DNA of 64,000 nucleotides from Herbaspirillum frisingense GSF30. GTDB lineage: Bacteria; Pseudomonadota; Gammaproteobacteria; Burkholderiales; Burkholderiaceae_D. Of the stretch, positions 8,900 through 16,831 are shown piece by piece; within the stretch, counting starts at the first letter, position 1; every line of letters starts with the position of its first letter. The position numbers and the translations under genes were made by a program. The notes beneath the pieces are model-generated. The model had not been told where the DNA came from. It saw only the letters and a list, made by a program, of their open reading frames with translations, and searched no databases. Where the stretch lies: the NCBI RefSeq assembly GCF_000300975.2, contig NZ_AEEC02000011.1, forward strand, positions 80,953-144,952, given 5' to 3'.

Positions 8900-8953
8900 T
8901 GTAATAACATTGTTTTTACACGAGAATTCTGATGTAACAACATTGTATTTACC
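8900..8953. promoter_or_regulatory. Two operator copies upstream of the toxin-antitoxin pair
   Basis: Two near-identical sites (8900-8920 and 8933-8953) fit TGTAAYAACATTGTWTTTAC and differ at 3 of 21 bases. Their starts are 33 bases apart, about three helical turns. Each is itself a pseudo-palindrome (16 of 19 positions match the reverse complement in copy 1). They end 11 bases before the antitoxin ATG, as expected for autoregulation. Confidence 0.75.
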
Positions 8954-8964
8954 AGGTGAAAAAA

Positions 8965-9219
8965 ATGAAGACATCCATCCGCAAAATGGGTAACTCGCAA
9001 GGCGTACTGATTCCGAAGCCATTTCTGGCCAAGATGGGGATGTTGGTCGATGAAGATATCGACATCGACATCGAAGACGACAAGATCGTGATTCGCAAAC
9101 TGGAAAAACGGCCCCGTGAAGGATGGGCCGAAGCCAGCCAGAAAATTGCGGCCGCACAGGATGACGGCCTGGTCTGGCCCGAATTTGGAAACGATGGTGA
9201 CAAGGAATTGACATGGTGA
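8965..9219 (+). CDS. mazE: MazE/AbrB-type antitoxin
   Basis: An 84-residue antitoxin: an N-terminal swapped-hairpin AbrB/MazE DNA-binding domain (IRKMGNSQGVLIPKPFLAKMG, then DIDIDIEDDKIVIRKL, about residues 4-48). An acidic, Trp-containing flexible tail follows that should wrap the toxin. It probably neutralises the downstream endoribonuclease and represses its own promoter through the two operators upstream. Start at ATG 8965 with AGG seven bases upstream; GTG 8956 is the alternative. It overlaps the toxin gene by seven bases. The region is more AT-rich than its neighbours, suggesting acquisition. Confidence 0.88.
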   Translation: MKTSIRKMGNSQGVLIPKPFLAKMGMLVDEDIDIDIEDDKIVIRKLEKRPREGWAEASQKIAAAQDDGLVWPEFGNDGDKELTW

Positions 9220-9533
9220 TGCGCGGCGAAATCTGGTTAGCCGCGCTCGACCCCACTGTGGGTAGCGAAATCAATAAATTCCGTCCATGCGTCGTCGTTT
9301 CGCCGGCAGAGATGCACGATTATCTGCGCACCGTGATTGTGGCTCCGATGACAACAGGCAGTAAGCCCGCCCCGTATCGCGTACCGATCACGTTCGACAA
9401 GAAAAAAGGATTGATTGTCCTGGATCAGATGCGCACGCTGGACAAGGAGCGTTTGATCAGGAAACTCGGGCGCGTAACGGACAAGACGCTCACGGCAACA
9501 TTGGAAGCGTTGCAAGAAGTCTTCGCCGAATAG
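9213..9533 (+). CDS. mazF: MazF/PemK-type mRNA interferase toxin
   Basis: A 106-residue CcdB/PemK-fold endoribonuclease. It has the family N-terminus (MRGEIWLAALDPTVGSE, then KFRPCVVVS), the conserved VIVAPMTTG strand with a catalytic Thr/Ser position, and IVLDQMRTLDKERL near the C-terminus. Translation starts inside the antitoxin gene (overlap 9213-9219), so the pair is cotranslated. A second ATG at 9219 is possible. All key segments look intact, so it is presumed active. Confidence 0.9.
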   Translation: MVMRGEIWLAALDPTVGSEINKFRPCVVVSPAEMHDYLRTVIVAPMTTGSKPAPYRVPITFDKKKGLIVLDQMRTLDKERLIRKLGRVTDKTLTATLEALQEVFAE

Positions 9534-9642
9534 CGAAGCAGGAAAAACACGGGGCCGCACCGAGCTATTTTTGTCACCCTGGGGAAGACCGGTTGCAATC
9601 ATCCAGAGCATCCACGGCTGTGCTCCCCGCGTGCAGGCATAT

Positions 9643-10350
9643 CTACTGCTGCCCCAACTCCCGATACAACTCATTGGCGCGCATCAGGTGCGCGCGCATG
9701 GCTTCGGCGGCGGCTTCGCCATCGTGGGCGGCAATGGCATCGACGATGCGCTGGTGTTCCAGCAAGGTCAGTTCTTCCGCTCCTGGTGCGCGCACCAGGG
9801 TGGTATAGAACTCGCTGGCCCAGCGGAACATCGACTCGACGATGGACGGGAAAATCGGGTTGCCGCTGATGTCGGCGATCTCGCGATGGAAGGCCATGTC
9901 GCGTTCGATGAACTCTTCCAGGTTGACCATCGAGGCGCGATGCTCGGCGATGGCCTGGCGCAACCGCGCTACCTGCTCCTCGCTGGCGCGCTCGGCGGCC
10001 ATGCGGGCGGTGCTGGTTTCCAGGAAGACGCGGGCTTCCTTCATGTGCTTCAACATGTCCGGCTTGGTACGCAGGAGATGCTGCGCACCGGCCGCGATCT
10101 GGGCGATCAGCCGGTCGGCCGTGGGGTCGACCACGCGGGCACGCTCGCCATGGGCGATCTCCACGAAACCGGAACGCTCCATCGCCTGCATCGCCTCGCG
10201 TACCGCCGGGCGGCCCACACCGTATTGCTCCATCAGGTCGCGTTCGGAAGGCAATTGTGACCCGGGCGGGAATTCACCCTGATGGATGCGATCCATCAGG
10301 CGCTCCAGCACTTCCTGGTATAACTTGCGTCGCTGTATCGGTTCCGGCAT
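9643..10350 (-). CDS. GntR-family regulator, FadR/FCD subfamily
   Basis: 235 residues: an N-terminal GntR winged helix (about 8-75, with GSQLPSERDLMEQYGVGRPAVREAMQ-type recognition region) and a C-terminal all-helical FCD domain (about 95-225) with Asp and His residues of the metal or acid-binding pocket (ERDMAFHREIA). Such regulators usually sense sugar acids. It lies immediately downstream of, and in the same direction as, the D-apionate-type operon, so it is the best candidate for its repressor. The operator at 15531-15549 upstream of that operon has FadR-family form. The ribosome-binding site is weak. Confidence 0.87.
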   Translation of the reverse strand: MPEPIQRRKLYQEVLERLMDRIHQGEFPPGSQLPSERDLMEQYGVGRPAVREAMQAMERSGFVEIAHGERARVVDPTADRLIAQIAAGAQHLLRTKPDMLKHMKEARVFLETSTARMAAERASEEQVARLRQAIAEHRASMVNLEEFIERDMAFHREIADISGNPIFPSIVESMFRWASEFYTTLVRAPGAEELTLLEHQRIVDAIAAHDGEAAAEAMRAHLMRANELYRELGQQ

Positions 10351-10405
10351 GGCTGCGCTGTCTCAAAGTATAGGTTTCGTTGGACGCGCACTCTACCATA
10401 TCTAC

Positions 10406-10434
10406 CGCAATCGCAGGCCCGGCCTGCGATTGCG
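10406..10434. terminator. Long perfect hairpin after the sugar-acid kinase gene
   Basis: CGCAATCGCAGGCC and its exact complement flank a single base, 14 bases beyond the kinase stop on the minus strand. No T-run follows on either strand. It may end or attenuate the operon before the regulator gene, or protect the mRNA 3' end. Confidence 0.55.
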
Positions 10435-10447
10435 CCATGCAATGCGC

Positions 10448-11845
10448 CTAGCTGGCGGCGCCCTCCAGCACATCCCCGAAGAAGCTGCGCGCGCCCACCT
10501 GTCCCCCTTTGAGCACCAGTTCCAGACCGTCGCGGCGGCTATTGTCCGACCATGCCCGGCACAGCGGCGCGCCCGGGGCCAATCCGGCGCAGACCGACAG
10601 GGCCGTGATGTCCAGGGCACTGGCGACCTCGCCCGAGCTGTCGCCGCCAGCAATGGCAATGCGCTGCAACGACTGCCCGGAATCTCCATCGAGGATGGCA
10701 CGCAGGGTCTCGGCCAGGGCAATGCCGACCTGGCGCGCCGCCTCGCCCCGCGCCAGCCCGGCTTGGGTGGCAATGTCATCGAAACCGGTGACGGCAGGAT
10801 CATCCGGCCCCTCGGCCGAAAACACCAACGGACTGCGCCCGCTGGCGATGGCCGCAGCGGCCGCCGCCACCAGGCGCGCCAGTTCGGCAGTACGCCACTC
10901 GGGCCGCAGCACGGCCGACAAATCCATGCGCAGGCAGGCAAACCCGTGCTCGCGCGCCCAGGCGATCTGCCCGGCCGTGACCGGCGAACAGCTGCCGCTG
11001 ACCGCCGCAATCACCGGCACCGGGCTGGCCTTGGGCAGGGATGGCTGCGCCGCGATCCAGCCGCGTTCACGCCAGTAGGCGGTGAGCGCGTATTGCAAAC
11101 CCGAGGACGATGCGCTGAAGACACCCGCCCCCCTACCCTCCCACACCAGCCGCCCGGCCTGGCGCTGGGTCTCGTCGTCGAGCACGTCGATGAGCACTAC
11201 CGGGGCATCGCCACCGCGTAATGCCTCAAGGCGCGCCTGCGCCTGCCCGGCCCCGTCGCGCAGTTGCTGCATGTCCACCAGTTCCAGGCGGCGCGCGGTC
11301 TGCCGGCGCAGATGTCGGCGCAGGTCGGCCTCGTCCATGGGCGTGACCGGATGGCGCGACATGGTCGGATGCCGGTCCAGCCGGTAGCCCTGCCCGTCCA
11401 CTGCGGCAAACAGGTTGCCGAATAGCTGGTAGCGCTTCAGCCGGGGCGCGCCCACCACCATGGGCGACCAGTCGCCGCGCAGGTGGCGCGTGCCGACGTC
11501 GATGGCGCGTCCGATGGAACCGGTCTCGGGCGAGGAATCGAAGGTCGAGCACACCTTGTACTGCATCACCGGTGCGCCCAGCGCCGCCAGCGCAGTGAAG
11601 GCCTGCGGCAAATGTTCCTCCATCCATTGCGGGGAACGTCCACGCGAGGACCCGGCGATGCCGATGCAGCGCACCTCGGGAAAGCGCGCCAGCATCGCCG
11701 CATCGGGCGTACGCAGGAACAGCACGGTCGGCAGACCGGCGGCGCTCATCACCTCCATGGCATCGGTGGAGCCGGTAAAGTCGTCGCCGTAATAGGACAG
11801 CAGCAGCCCCTGCGGCAGCTGTGCGCTCTCAGGCAGCAGGCTCAT
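10448..11845 (-). CDS. oiaK: Four-carbon acid sugar kinase family protein, probable 3-oxo-isoapionate kinase
   Basis: 465 residues of the four-carbon acid sugar kinase (former DUF1537) family. The N-terminal domain starts with the signature YYGDDFTGSTDAMEV and contains SSPETGSIGRAID; the C-terminal nucleotide-binding half has VSGSCSPVTAGQI and IAIAGGDSSGEVASAL, then GAPLCRAWS and LVLKGGQVG. In D-apionate pathways the OiaK member phosphorylates 3-oxo-isoapionate at C4. The family call is from sequence; the substrate is inferred from the partner genes. The start overlaps the stop of the RuBisCO-like gene (ATGA, 11842-11845), so the two are translationally coupled. Confidence 0.85.
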   Translation of the reverse strand: MSLLPESAQLPQGLLLSYYGDDFTGSTDAMEVMSAAGLPTVLFLRTPDAAMLARFPEVRCIGIAGSSRGRSPQWMEEHLPQAFTALAALGAPVMQYKVCSTFDSSPETGSIGRAIDVGTRHLRGDWSPMVVGAPRLKRYQLFGNLFAAVDGQGYRLDRHPTMSRHPVTPMDEADLRRHLRRQTARRLELVDMQQLRDGAGQAQARLEALRGGDAPVVLIDVLDDETQRQAGRLVWEGRGAGVFSASSSGLQYALTAYWRERGWIAAQPSLPKASPVPVIAAVSGSCSPVTAGQIAWAREHGFACLRMDLSAVLRPEWRTAELARLVAAAAAAIASGRSPLVFSAEGPDDPAVTGFDDIATQAGLARGEAARQVGIALAETLRAILDGDSGQSLQRIAIAGGDSSGEVASALDITALSVCAGLAPGAPLCRAWSDNSRRDGLELVLKGGQVGARSFFGDVLEGAAS

Positions 11846-13086
11846 TTCCAGAACCCCAGCGCCGCCTGCAGCGCCTTGTTGTTGCACGCATGCTGGGCCA
11901 GGGGGACGCCTTCGATGGCGGCCACCCATGCCTCACGCAGCGCTTCCACGCCCGCCGCCACTCCCTGCGGATGGCCGAAGATGCCGCCACCGGCGGTATG
12001 GATCAGGTCGGCGCAGCCGATGGCGGCATAGGTATCGGCCGCCTGCAAGCCGGTCTGCCCGGAGCTGAACACCGGCATCGTGCTGACCATGTCGGCGCCG
12101 GCCACCACCGGCTGCAGGACCGAACGCGCCGCCGTGATGACGCTGTCATCCGGCTCGCTGAACTTGTTGCCCAAGCCGTTGACGTGCATATGGTCAGCCC
12201 CCGCCAGACGCCACAGCTGCTGCCAGGGCGCATAGTCCCAGCCCAGTTGCGGGCTGCGCGTGAGATAGCCCCAGCCGGCGCGATGCGCATGGATCGGCAA
12301 TTGGGCATGACGGCGCAACTCCTGCAGGCCGACCAGACCGATGGAATTGAGGACCGCCATGACACAGCTTCCGCCCTCGGCCAGCACCAGGTCATGACGA
12401 CGTCGCATCTGGTCCAGGTCGCCGGTGAGGTTGAAGGCCACCATGACTTTCTTGCCGGTGCGATCGGCGTGGTCGTTGACCACCCGCATCACCGCCCGCA
12501 CCCGCTCGTCGAAGGGACAACGGCCACCATCGGCCTGCAGTTCGTCGTCCTTGATGAAATCGATGCCACCAGCCACCAGTTCACGCACCTGCTGCACCGT
12601 TTCCTCCACCGACAGGCCGATGCTGGGCTTGATGATGGTGCCGATCAGCGGGCCATGCGTCACGCCGGTCAGGCGGCGCGTGCCTTCGATGCCGAAGGCC
12701 GGTCCCGGATAGGCGTCCACGAAAGCCTTGGGCAGTTGCAGGCCGGTCAGGCGCAGACCCGAGACCTGGCGCAGCTCGAACAGGTTGCCCGCCACGGTGG
12801 ACATCAGGTTGGGCAGCGAGGCACCGGTGTTCTCCAGCGGCCAGGACAGCTCCAGCCGGCATTGCGTATAGCGCTGCGACGTCATGCCGCCGGGCAGGCT
12901 GGGCGTGTTGCTGTGACCGAGGATCTCCAGCTTTTCGACACGGGCGCCGGAGCGCGCCTTCAGTTCCGGCGTCTCGGTGGCCAAGGCCACGAAGGTCCCG
13001 CTGGATTGCTCCCCGGCGATGACCTCGGCCGCGCGCGCCGGGTCATCCCCGGTTTCCAGCCAGTAGCTGGCGTAGATGCGTTCCAT
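11842..13086 (-). CDS. RuBisCO-like protein (form IV type), probable 3-oxo-isoapionate-4-phosphate decarboxylase or transcarboxylase
   Basis: 414 residues of the RuBisCO large-chain superfamily. Conserved: NLFELRQVSGLRLTGLQLP, the first catalytic-loop Lys in GTIIKPSIGLS, the metal-binding Lys-Asp-Glu in GIDFIKDDE, His-Arg in HAHRAGWGY and His in GADHMH. Changed: the second Lys of KPK is Ser, and the loop-6 Lys is missing (SSGQTG), so CO2 fixation is not expected. In D-apionate pathways such proteins act on 3-oxo-isoapionate 4-phosphate. OiaX decarboxylates it to L-erythrulose 1-phosphate; OiaT gives 3-phosphoglycerate and glycolate. Which one this is I cannot tell. The start at 13086 has GAGGGAG upstream. 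Confidence 0.85.
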   Translation of the reverse strand: MERIYASYWLETGDDPARAAEVIAGEQSSGTFVALATETPELKARSGARVEKLEILGHSNTPSLPGGMTSQRYTQCRLELSWPLENTGASLPNLMSTVAGNLFELRQVSGLRLTGLQLPKAFVDAYPGPAFGIEGTRRLTGVTHGPLIGTIIKPSIGLSVEETVQQVRELVAGGIDFIKDDELQADGGRCPFDERVRAVMRVVNDHADRTGKKVMVAFNLTGDLDQMRRRHDLVLAEGGSCVMAVLNSIGLVGLQELRRHAQLPIHAHRAGWGYLTRSPQLGWDYAPWQQLWRLAGADHMHVNGLGNKFSEPDDSVITAARSVLQPVVAGADMVSTMPVFSSGQTGLQAADTYAAIGCADLIHTAGGGIFGHPQGVAAGVEALREAWVAAIEGVPLAQHACNNKALQAALGFWK

Positions 13087-13096
13087 GCCCACTCCC

Positions 13097-13927
13097 TCAG
13101 GTGATGCGGCGGATGCTCTCCGCGATCTCGTCATGCTCGAAGACCTTCAGCCAGTCGTCGCGCAGCAGGCGCGGCAGGCCGTTCTGGATGGCCTTGTTGC
13201 AGGCATCCGAGAAGGCACCGGGAATTTCCTTGAAGATCACCGCGCCCAGGATGTTCATATGCCCCAGCAGGAAATCGCGGGCCGCTTCTTCCGGCACGCC
13301 GCGACGCACGGTCTCGTCCATGGCCTGCTTCATCGCATAGAGCAGCGTGGCACAGACGGTCTCGGACAGGCCCGGCTCCAGGATTGCCATCTGTTCCACC
13401 GTCAGGCGATAGCTGCGCAGGATGGGCTGGTAGATCACCTTGGCCACATCCTCGCCCAGGTCGAAGGCCGACTCCGGACCCTGCATCAGGGCGCTGGTGA
13501 TGGATTGCTTGGCGGCGCCGCCACCGAAGAAATCGCGACGGCCTTCCGGCGTGGTCTCGTCGTTGAAGATGGGCGGGTGGCAAGGGTGGGCCACGAAATA
13601 GACCAGGTCCGGCCGCTCCGGCAGATGGCCGGCGAAGGGCGCGGCCGCGTCCAGCGTCATCACCATCACGCCGGCGCGCAGCTTGGGCGAGATCTCGGCG
13701 GCTATCTTGCCGATCAGGGTATCGGGCACGGCCAGGATGACCACATCCACGTTGTCCAGCGCCGCGTCGATGCTCACACAGTCCACGCCGACCTCGTCCC
13801 GCAGGCGCTGCTGACCCACTTCGCTGACTTCCACATGAGAAACCTGGTAATCCGATTTCTTCAGATTCTTCGCCAGGCGCACGCCCATCTTGCCGCCTGC
13901 GCCGAAGAGTGCGATCTTTTCCTTCAT
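13097..13927 (-). CDS. apnO: NAD(P)-binding dehydrogenase, probable D-apionate oxidoisomerase
   Basis: 276 residues with an N-terminal Rossmann fold (IALFGAGGKMGVRLAKNL, residues 4-21) and a helical C-terminal half with MKQAMDETVRRGVPEEAARDFLLGHMN. It resembles the family containing ApnO, which oxidises and rearranges D-apionate to 3-oxo-isoapionate. The assignment rests on the order oxidoisomerase, RuBisCO-like protein and kinase in one operon. GGAG ahead of the ATG at 13927 sets the start. Ten bases separate it from the RuBisCO-like gene downstream. A different branched sugar-acid substrate cannot be excluded. Confidence 0.75.
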   Translation of the reverse strand: MKEKIALFGAGGKMGVRLAKNLKKSDYQVSHVEVSEVGQQRLRDEVGVDCVSIDAALDNVDVVILAVPDTLIGKIAAEISPKLRAGVMVMTLDAAAPFAGHLPERPDLVYFVAHPCHPPIFNDETTPEGRRDFFGGGAAKQSITSALMQGPESAFDLGEDVAKVIYQPILRSYRLTVEQMAILEPGLSETVCATLLYAMKQAMDETVRRGVPEEAARDFLLGHMNILGAVIFKEIPGAFSDACNKAIQNGLPRLLRDDWLKVFEHDEIAESIRRIT

Positions 13928-14005
13928 ATTTCTTCTCCTATCGTCATTTGAGTTCTGCAAAGTTCCGGTCGGCCAGGCCAACTGGCTGCTGGCCGACCGG
14001 TGGAT

Positions 14006-15343
14006 TTATTCGGCGATCACGCGGCCCTGCAACTCGGCCGCCTCTTCCCGCGATCCTGCGCCGATGGCGAAGATCACCAGCGCCGACACCGCCATCAATG
14101 CGCCCACCACGAACATCGGTGCCTGGTAGGAACCGGTGGCGTCCTTGATCGCACCGGTGATGAAGGGCGCCATGAAGCCCGCCGCATTGCCCACCGTATT
14201 GATGAGGGCGATGCCGGCAGCGGCCGCCGCACCGGAGAGGAAGCGCGCCGGGATCGACCAGAAGGTCGGCAGCGCCGAGAAGATGGCGCAGGCCGTGACC
14301 GTGATGGCCATCACGGTGGCTGCCGGGCTCTGCATGTACAGCGCGGCCGGGATGCTGATGGCGCCCAGCAGCGCCGGCAGGCCCACATGCCAGCTGCGCA
14401 CGCCGCGCCGGGTGGCGTCACGGCTCCACAGGAACAGCGCGATGGCCGCCGGCAGGTAGGGAATGGCGGTGATCAGGCCCTTCTGGAAGACATTGAATTT
14501 GGTGCCGAACTGGGTCTCGAAGCCGCCGATGATGGTCGGCAGGAAGAAGGCCAGCGCGTAAAGCCCGTAGATCAGTCCGAAATAGACCAGCGAGAGCATC
14601 CACACCCGCGGATTCTTCAGCGCCGCACCGGCGTGGGCCACATGCTCCACGCGCTTGCCGTTCTGCTCGGCCTGCAGGGCGCCGGTGAGCCACTTGCGTT
14701 CGGCCTCGTTGAGCCATTTGGCTTCACCCGGCTTGTCGGCCAGGTAGAACCAGGCGATCACCCCGACCACGATGGCCGGCAGCGCCACCCCGGCGAACAT
14801 GATGCGCCAGCCTTCCAGGCCGAACAGACCATGCGCCTCGATCAGCAGGGCCGCCACCGGCGCGCCGATGACGATGGTCAGCGGCTGGGCCAGGTAGAAC
14901 AGCGCCAGGATGTGGCTGCGATGCCGGGCCGGCACCCACAGGCTCAGGTAAAGGATGGCACCGGGGAAGAAACCGGCCTCGGCCACGCCCAGCAGGAAGC
15001 GCAACACATACAACCCCTCCACGCTGCTGACCCAGGTAAAGAGCAGCGCCACGATGCCCCAGGTCACCATGATGCGCGCTAGCCAGCGGCGCGCGCCGTA
15101 CTTGTGCAGGGCCAGGTTGCTGGGGATTTCCAGCAGCACGTAGCCGATGAAAAAGACCCCGGCGGCAAAGCCGAACTGGGCGGCGGTGAGCGCCAGGTCA
15201 CGGCTCATGCCATTGGGGCCGGCAAACGAGATCGCAGTGCGATCCAGAAAGTTGATGAAAAACATCAGGCCTACGAAAGGCACCAGCCTCATCGCGACCT
15301 TGCGGATGGCCGATCTTTCGACGGCACTCTGGGTGGTCTCCAT
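14006..15343 (-). CDS. MFS transporter, anion:cation symporter (ACS) type, probable D-apionate uptake
   Basis: A 445-residue, 12-helix inner-membrane symporter of the ACS subfamily that imports organic anions and sugar acids. Diagnostic segments are FINFLDRTAISFAGPNGMSRDL in and after helix 1, GYVLLEIPSNLALHKYGARRWLARIM (helix 2 and loop), and RFLLGVAEAGFFPGAILYL (helix 4). It is the first gene of the probable D-apionate operon, and its position suggests uptake of D-apionate or a related acid. The start at 15343 follows AGGAGA; upstream in-frame sequence is unlike an MFS N-terminus. Confidence 0.85.
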   Translation of the reverse strand: METTQSAVERSAIRKVAMRLVPFVGLMFFINFLDRTAISFAGPNGMSRDLALTAAQFGFAAGVFFIGYVLLEIPSNLALHKYGARRWLARIMVTWGIVALLFTWVSSVEGLYVLRFLLGVAEAGFFPGAILYLSLWVPARHRSHILALFYLAQPLTIVIGAPVAALLIEAHGLFGLEGWRIMFAGVALPAIVVGVIAWFYLADKPGEAKWLNEAERKWLTGALQAEQNGKRVEHVAHAGAALKNPRVWMLSLVYFGLIYGLYALAFFLPTIIGGFETQFGTKFNVFQKGLITAIPYLPAAIALFLWSRDATRRGVRSWHVGLPALLGAISIPAALYMQSPAATVMAITVTACAIFSALPTFWSIPARFLSGAAAAAGIALINTVGNAAGFMAPFITGAIKDATGSYQAPMFVVGALMAVSALVIFAIGAGSREEAAELQGRVIAE

Positions 15344-15530
15344 TTTTGTCTTGTCTCCTGTCGGGTTGAGAGGCTGTGCCTGTTCAACGACAACCTCTCC
15401 GGGTTTCGCCAGGGACTGCGGGGGCTGTGCGCCTTGCGGTCGCCTGGCTGCCTTTGCTTGTTTTGTTTCTTTGATGTTTTCTTGATATCGCCAGCGGCGG
15501 CGGCAGACGAAAAAGACGGGTCGCACCAAC

Positions 15531-15549
15531 TGGTATGATCACTATACCA
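15531..15549. promoter_or_regulatory. Probable operator of the D-apionate-type operon
   Basis: A perfect inverted repeat TGGTAT-N7-ATACCA, like sites bound by FadR-family GntR regulators. On the minus strand it contains TATAGT, a good -10, so a bound repressor would block the operon. The rest of the 15344-15755 gap holds no gene; a 12-bp palindrome CTCGCATGCGAG is at 15601-15612. Confidence 0.65.
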
Positions 15550-15755
15550 TTACGCCAGTTGCAAAGATGCTCAAATTTTTTGCATGGATGAGATGAATGT
15601 CTCGCATGCGAGCGTAGGAAAGGCTGCATGGGCTGCATGGGCGACAAGGCGCCTCCCGCGCTTCATGCCGGAAATAATGCAAGCGGGAAAGATCAGGCGG
15701 GAGGAGCCCCACCTGGAAGAAGAGCCCCTGCCATGGCGAGCAGGGTCGATGGAGG

Positions 15756-16703
15756 TCAGAGCGCCGAGCGCTCCCTCAACAGCCGCACCAGCGCCTCCCC
15801 CGCGCCCGACAACTGGCCCCCTTTGCGCGTGACGATGCCGATGGTCTGCGACATCGAGCGCAGCTTCACCGGCAGGATGCGCAGCATCCCGCGCCGGACG
15901 AACATCTCCGCCACCGCTGTGGGCAGGATGGACACCATGTCCGTCCCCTGCTGCAGCAGCGCCACGGTCACGAAGGTCGATGCCGTGGAAATGGCATTGC
16001 CCGGCATGGTCACCCCGGCCAGGTCCATCTCGCGCTCCAGCACCGCGTGCAGCGGCATGTGGCTGGGATAGGTCACCCAGCGATAGCCGGCCAGCGCCGC
16101 CAGTTGCAGCTGCCGACTACGCGGGCGCGGGTGCTCGGCCGATACCACCACCGACAGCGGTTCCTCCGACAGGGCCTGGTAGTGATACTTGCCAGGATGG
16201 TCCGACACGCTGGCGCGCGCCACCAGCAGGTCGAGATGCCCCTCGTCCAGCAAGCCCAGCAACTGCACGCTGGTATCTTCCACGATCTCGATGCTGAGCT
16301 CGGGATGGCGCCGTTGCAGCGCATCCACCGCCGGCACCACCATCTCCGGTACCGCCCCCATGACCGCCCCGATGGCCAACCGGCCACCGCGCCCGGAGCG
16401 CAATTGCGCCATTTCCTCGCACAAGGAGCCCAGGTCGGTAGCCATCAGGCGTGCATAGCGGATCACGCAATGGCCGAACTGGTTGGGGATCAGCCCGGAC
16501 TTGGTGCGTTCAAACAATTGCGCATCCAGCATCGATTCCAGCTCGGCCAGCGACTTGCTGGCAGCGGATTGCGTCATGGCCAGGGCACTGGCGGCCTTGT
16601 GCAGGGATTTGTGCTCGTCCAGGGCGATCAGCAGCTGCAGCTGCTTCATGCGCAGGCGGGACAGCAGACTCTGGAGACTTTGCAGGCTGGGTGTGGGTTT
16701 CAT
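15756..16703 (-). CDS. LysR-family regulator, GbpR-like
   Basis: 315 residues: an N-terminal winged HTH (LLSRLRMKQLQLLIALDEHKSLHKAASALAMTQSAASKSLAELESM, about 10-60, shown here in parts by QLQLLIALDEH and MTQSAASKSL) and a C-terminal periplasmic-binding-like effector domain. It resembles the GbpR group, known from control of sugar uptake in Azospirillum. It is divergent from the keto-deoxy sugar-acid dehydratase gene, which is its likely target. The start at 16703 gives the usual LysR length; the longer frame adds an improbable leader. Confidence 0.87.
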   Translation of the reverse strand: MKPTPSLQSLQSLLSRLRMKQLQLLIALDEHKSLHKAASALAMTQSAASKSLAELESMLDAQLFERTKSGLIPNQFGHCVIRYARLMATDLGSLCEEMAQLRSGRGGRLAIGAVMGAVPEMVVPAVDALQRRHPELSIEIVEDTSVQLLGLLDEGHLDLLVARASVSDHPGKYHYQALSEEPLSVVVSAEHPRPRSRQLQLAALAGYRWVTYPSHMPLHAVLEREMDLAGVTMPGNAISTASTFVTVALLQQGTDMVSILPTAVAEMFVRRGMLRILPVKLRSMSQTIGIVTRKGGQLSGAGEALVRLLRERSAL

Positions 16704-16831
16704 GGGTGATTCCAAAAAGCGATCACATGATGGAAAGTCTTCACTATACAGCCCCGGTGGGCGCACGTATATTGATCGCCATTGCAAGCCGCCATCCACC
16801 GATGGCCCACGACAACCATGACGGAGACTCC

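Noticed and set aside
11842..13086. Carbon-fixing RuBisCO large subunit
   Set aside because: Two catalytic lysines are missing, and no small subunit, phosphoribulokinase or carboxysome gene is near.
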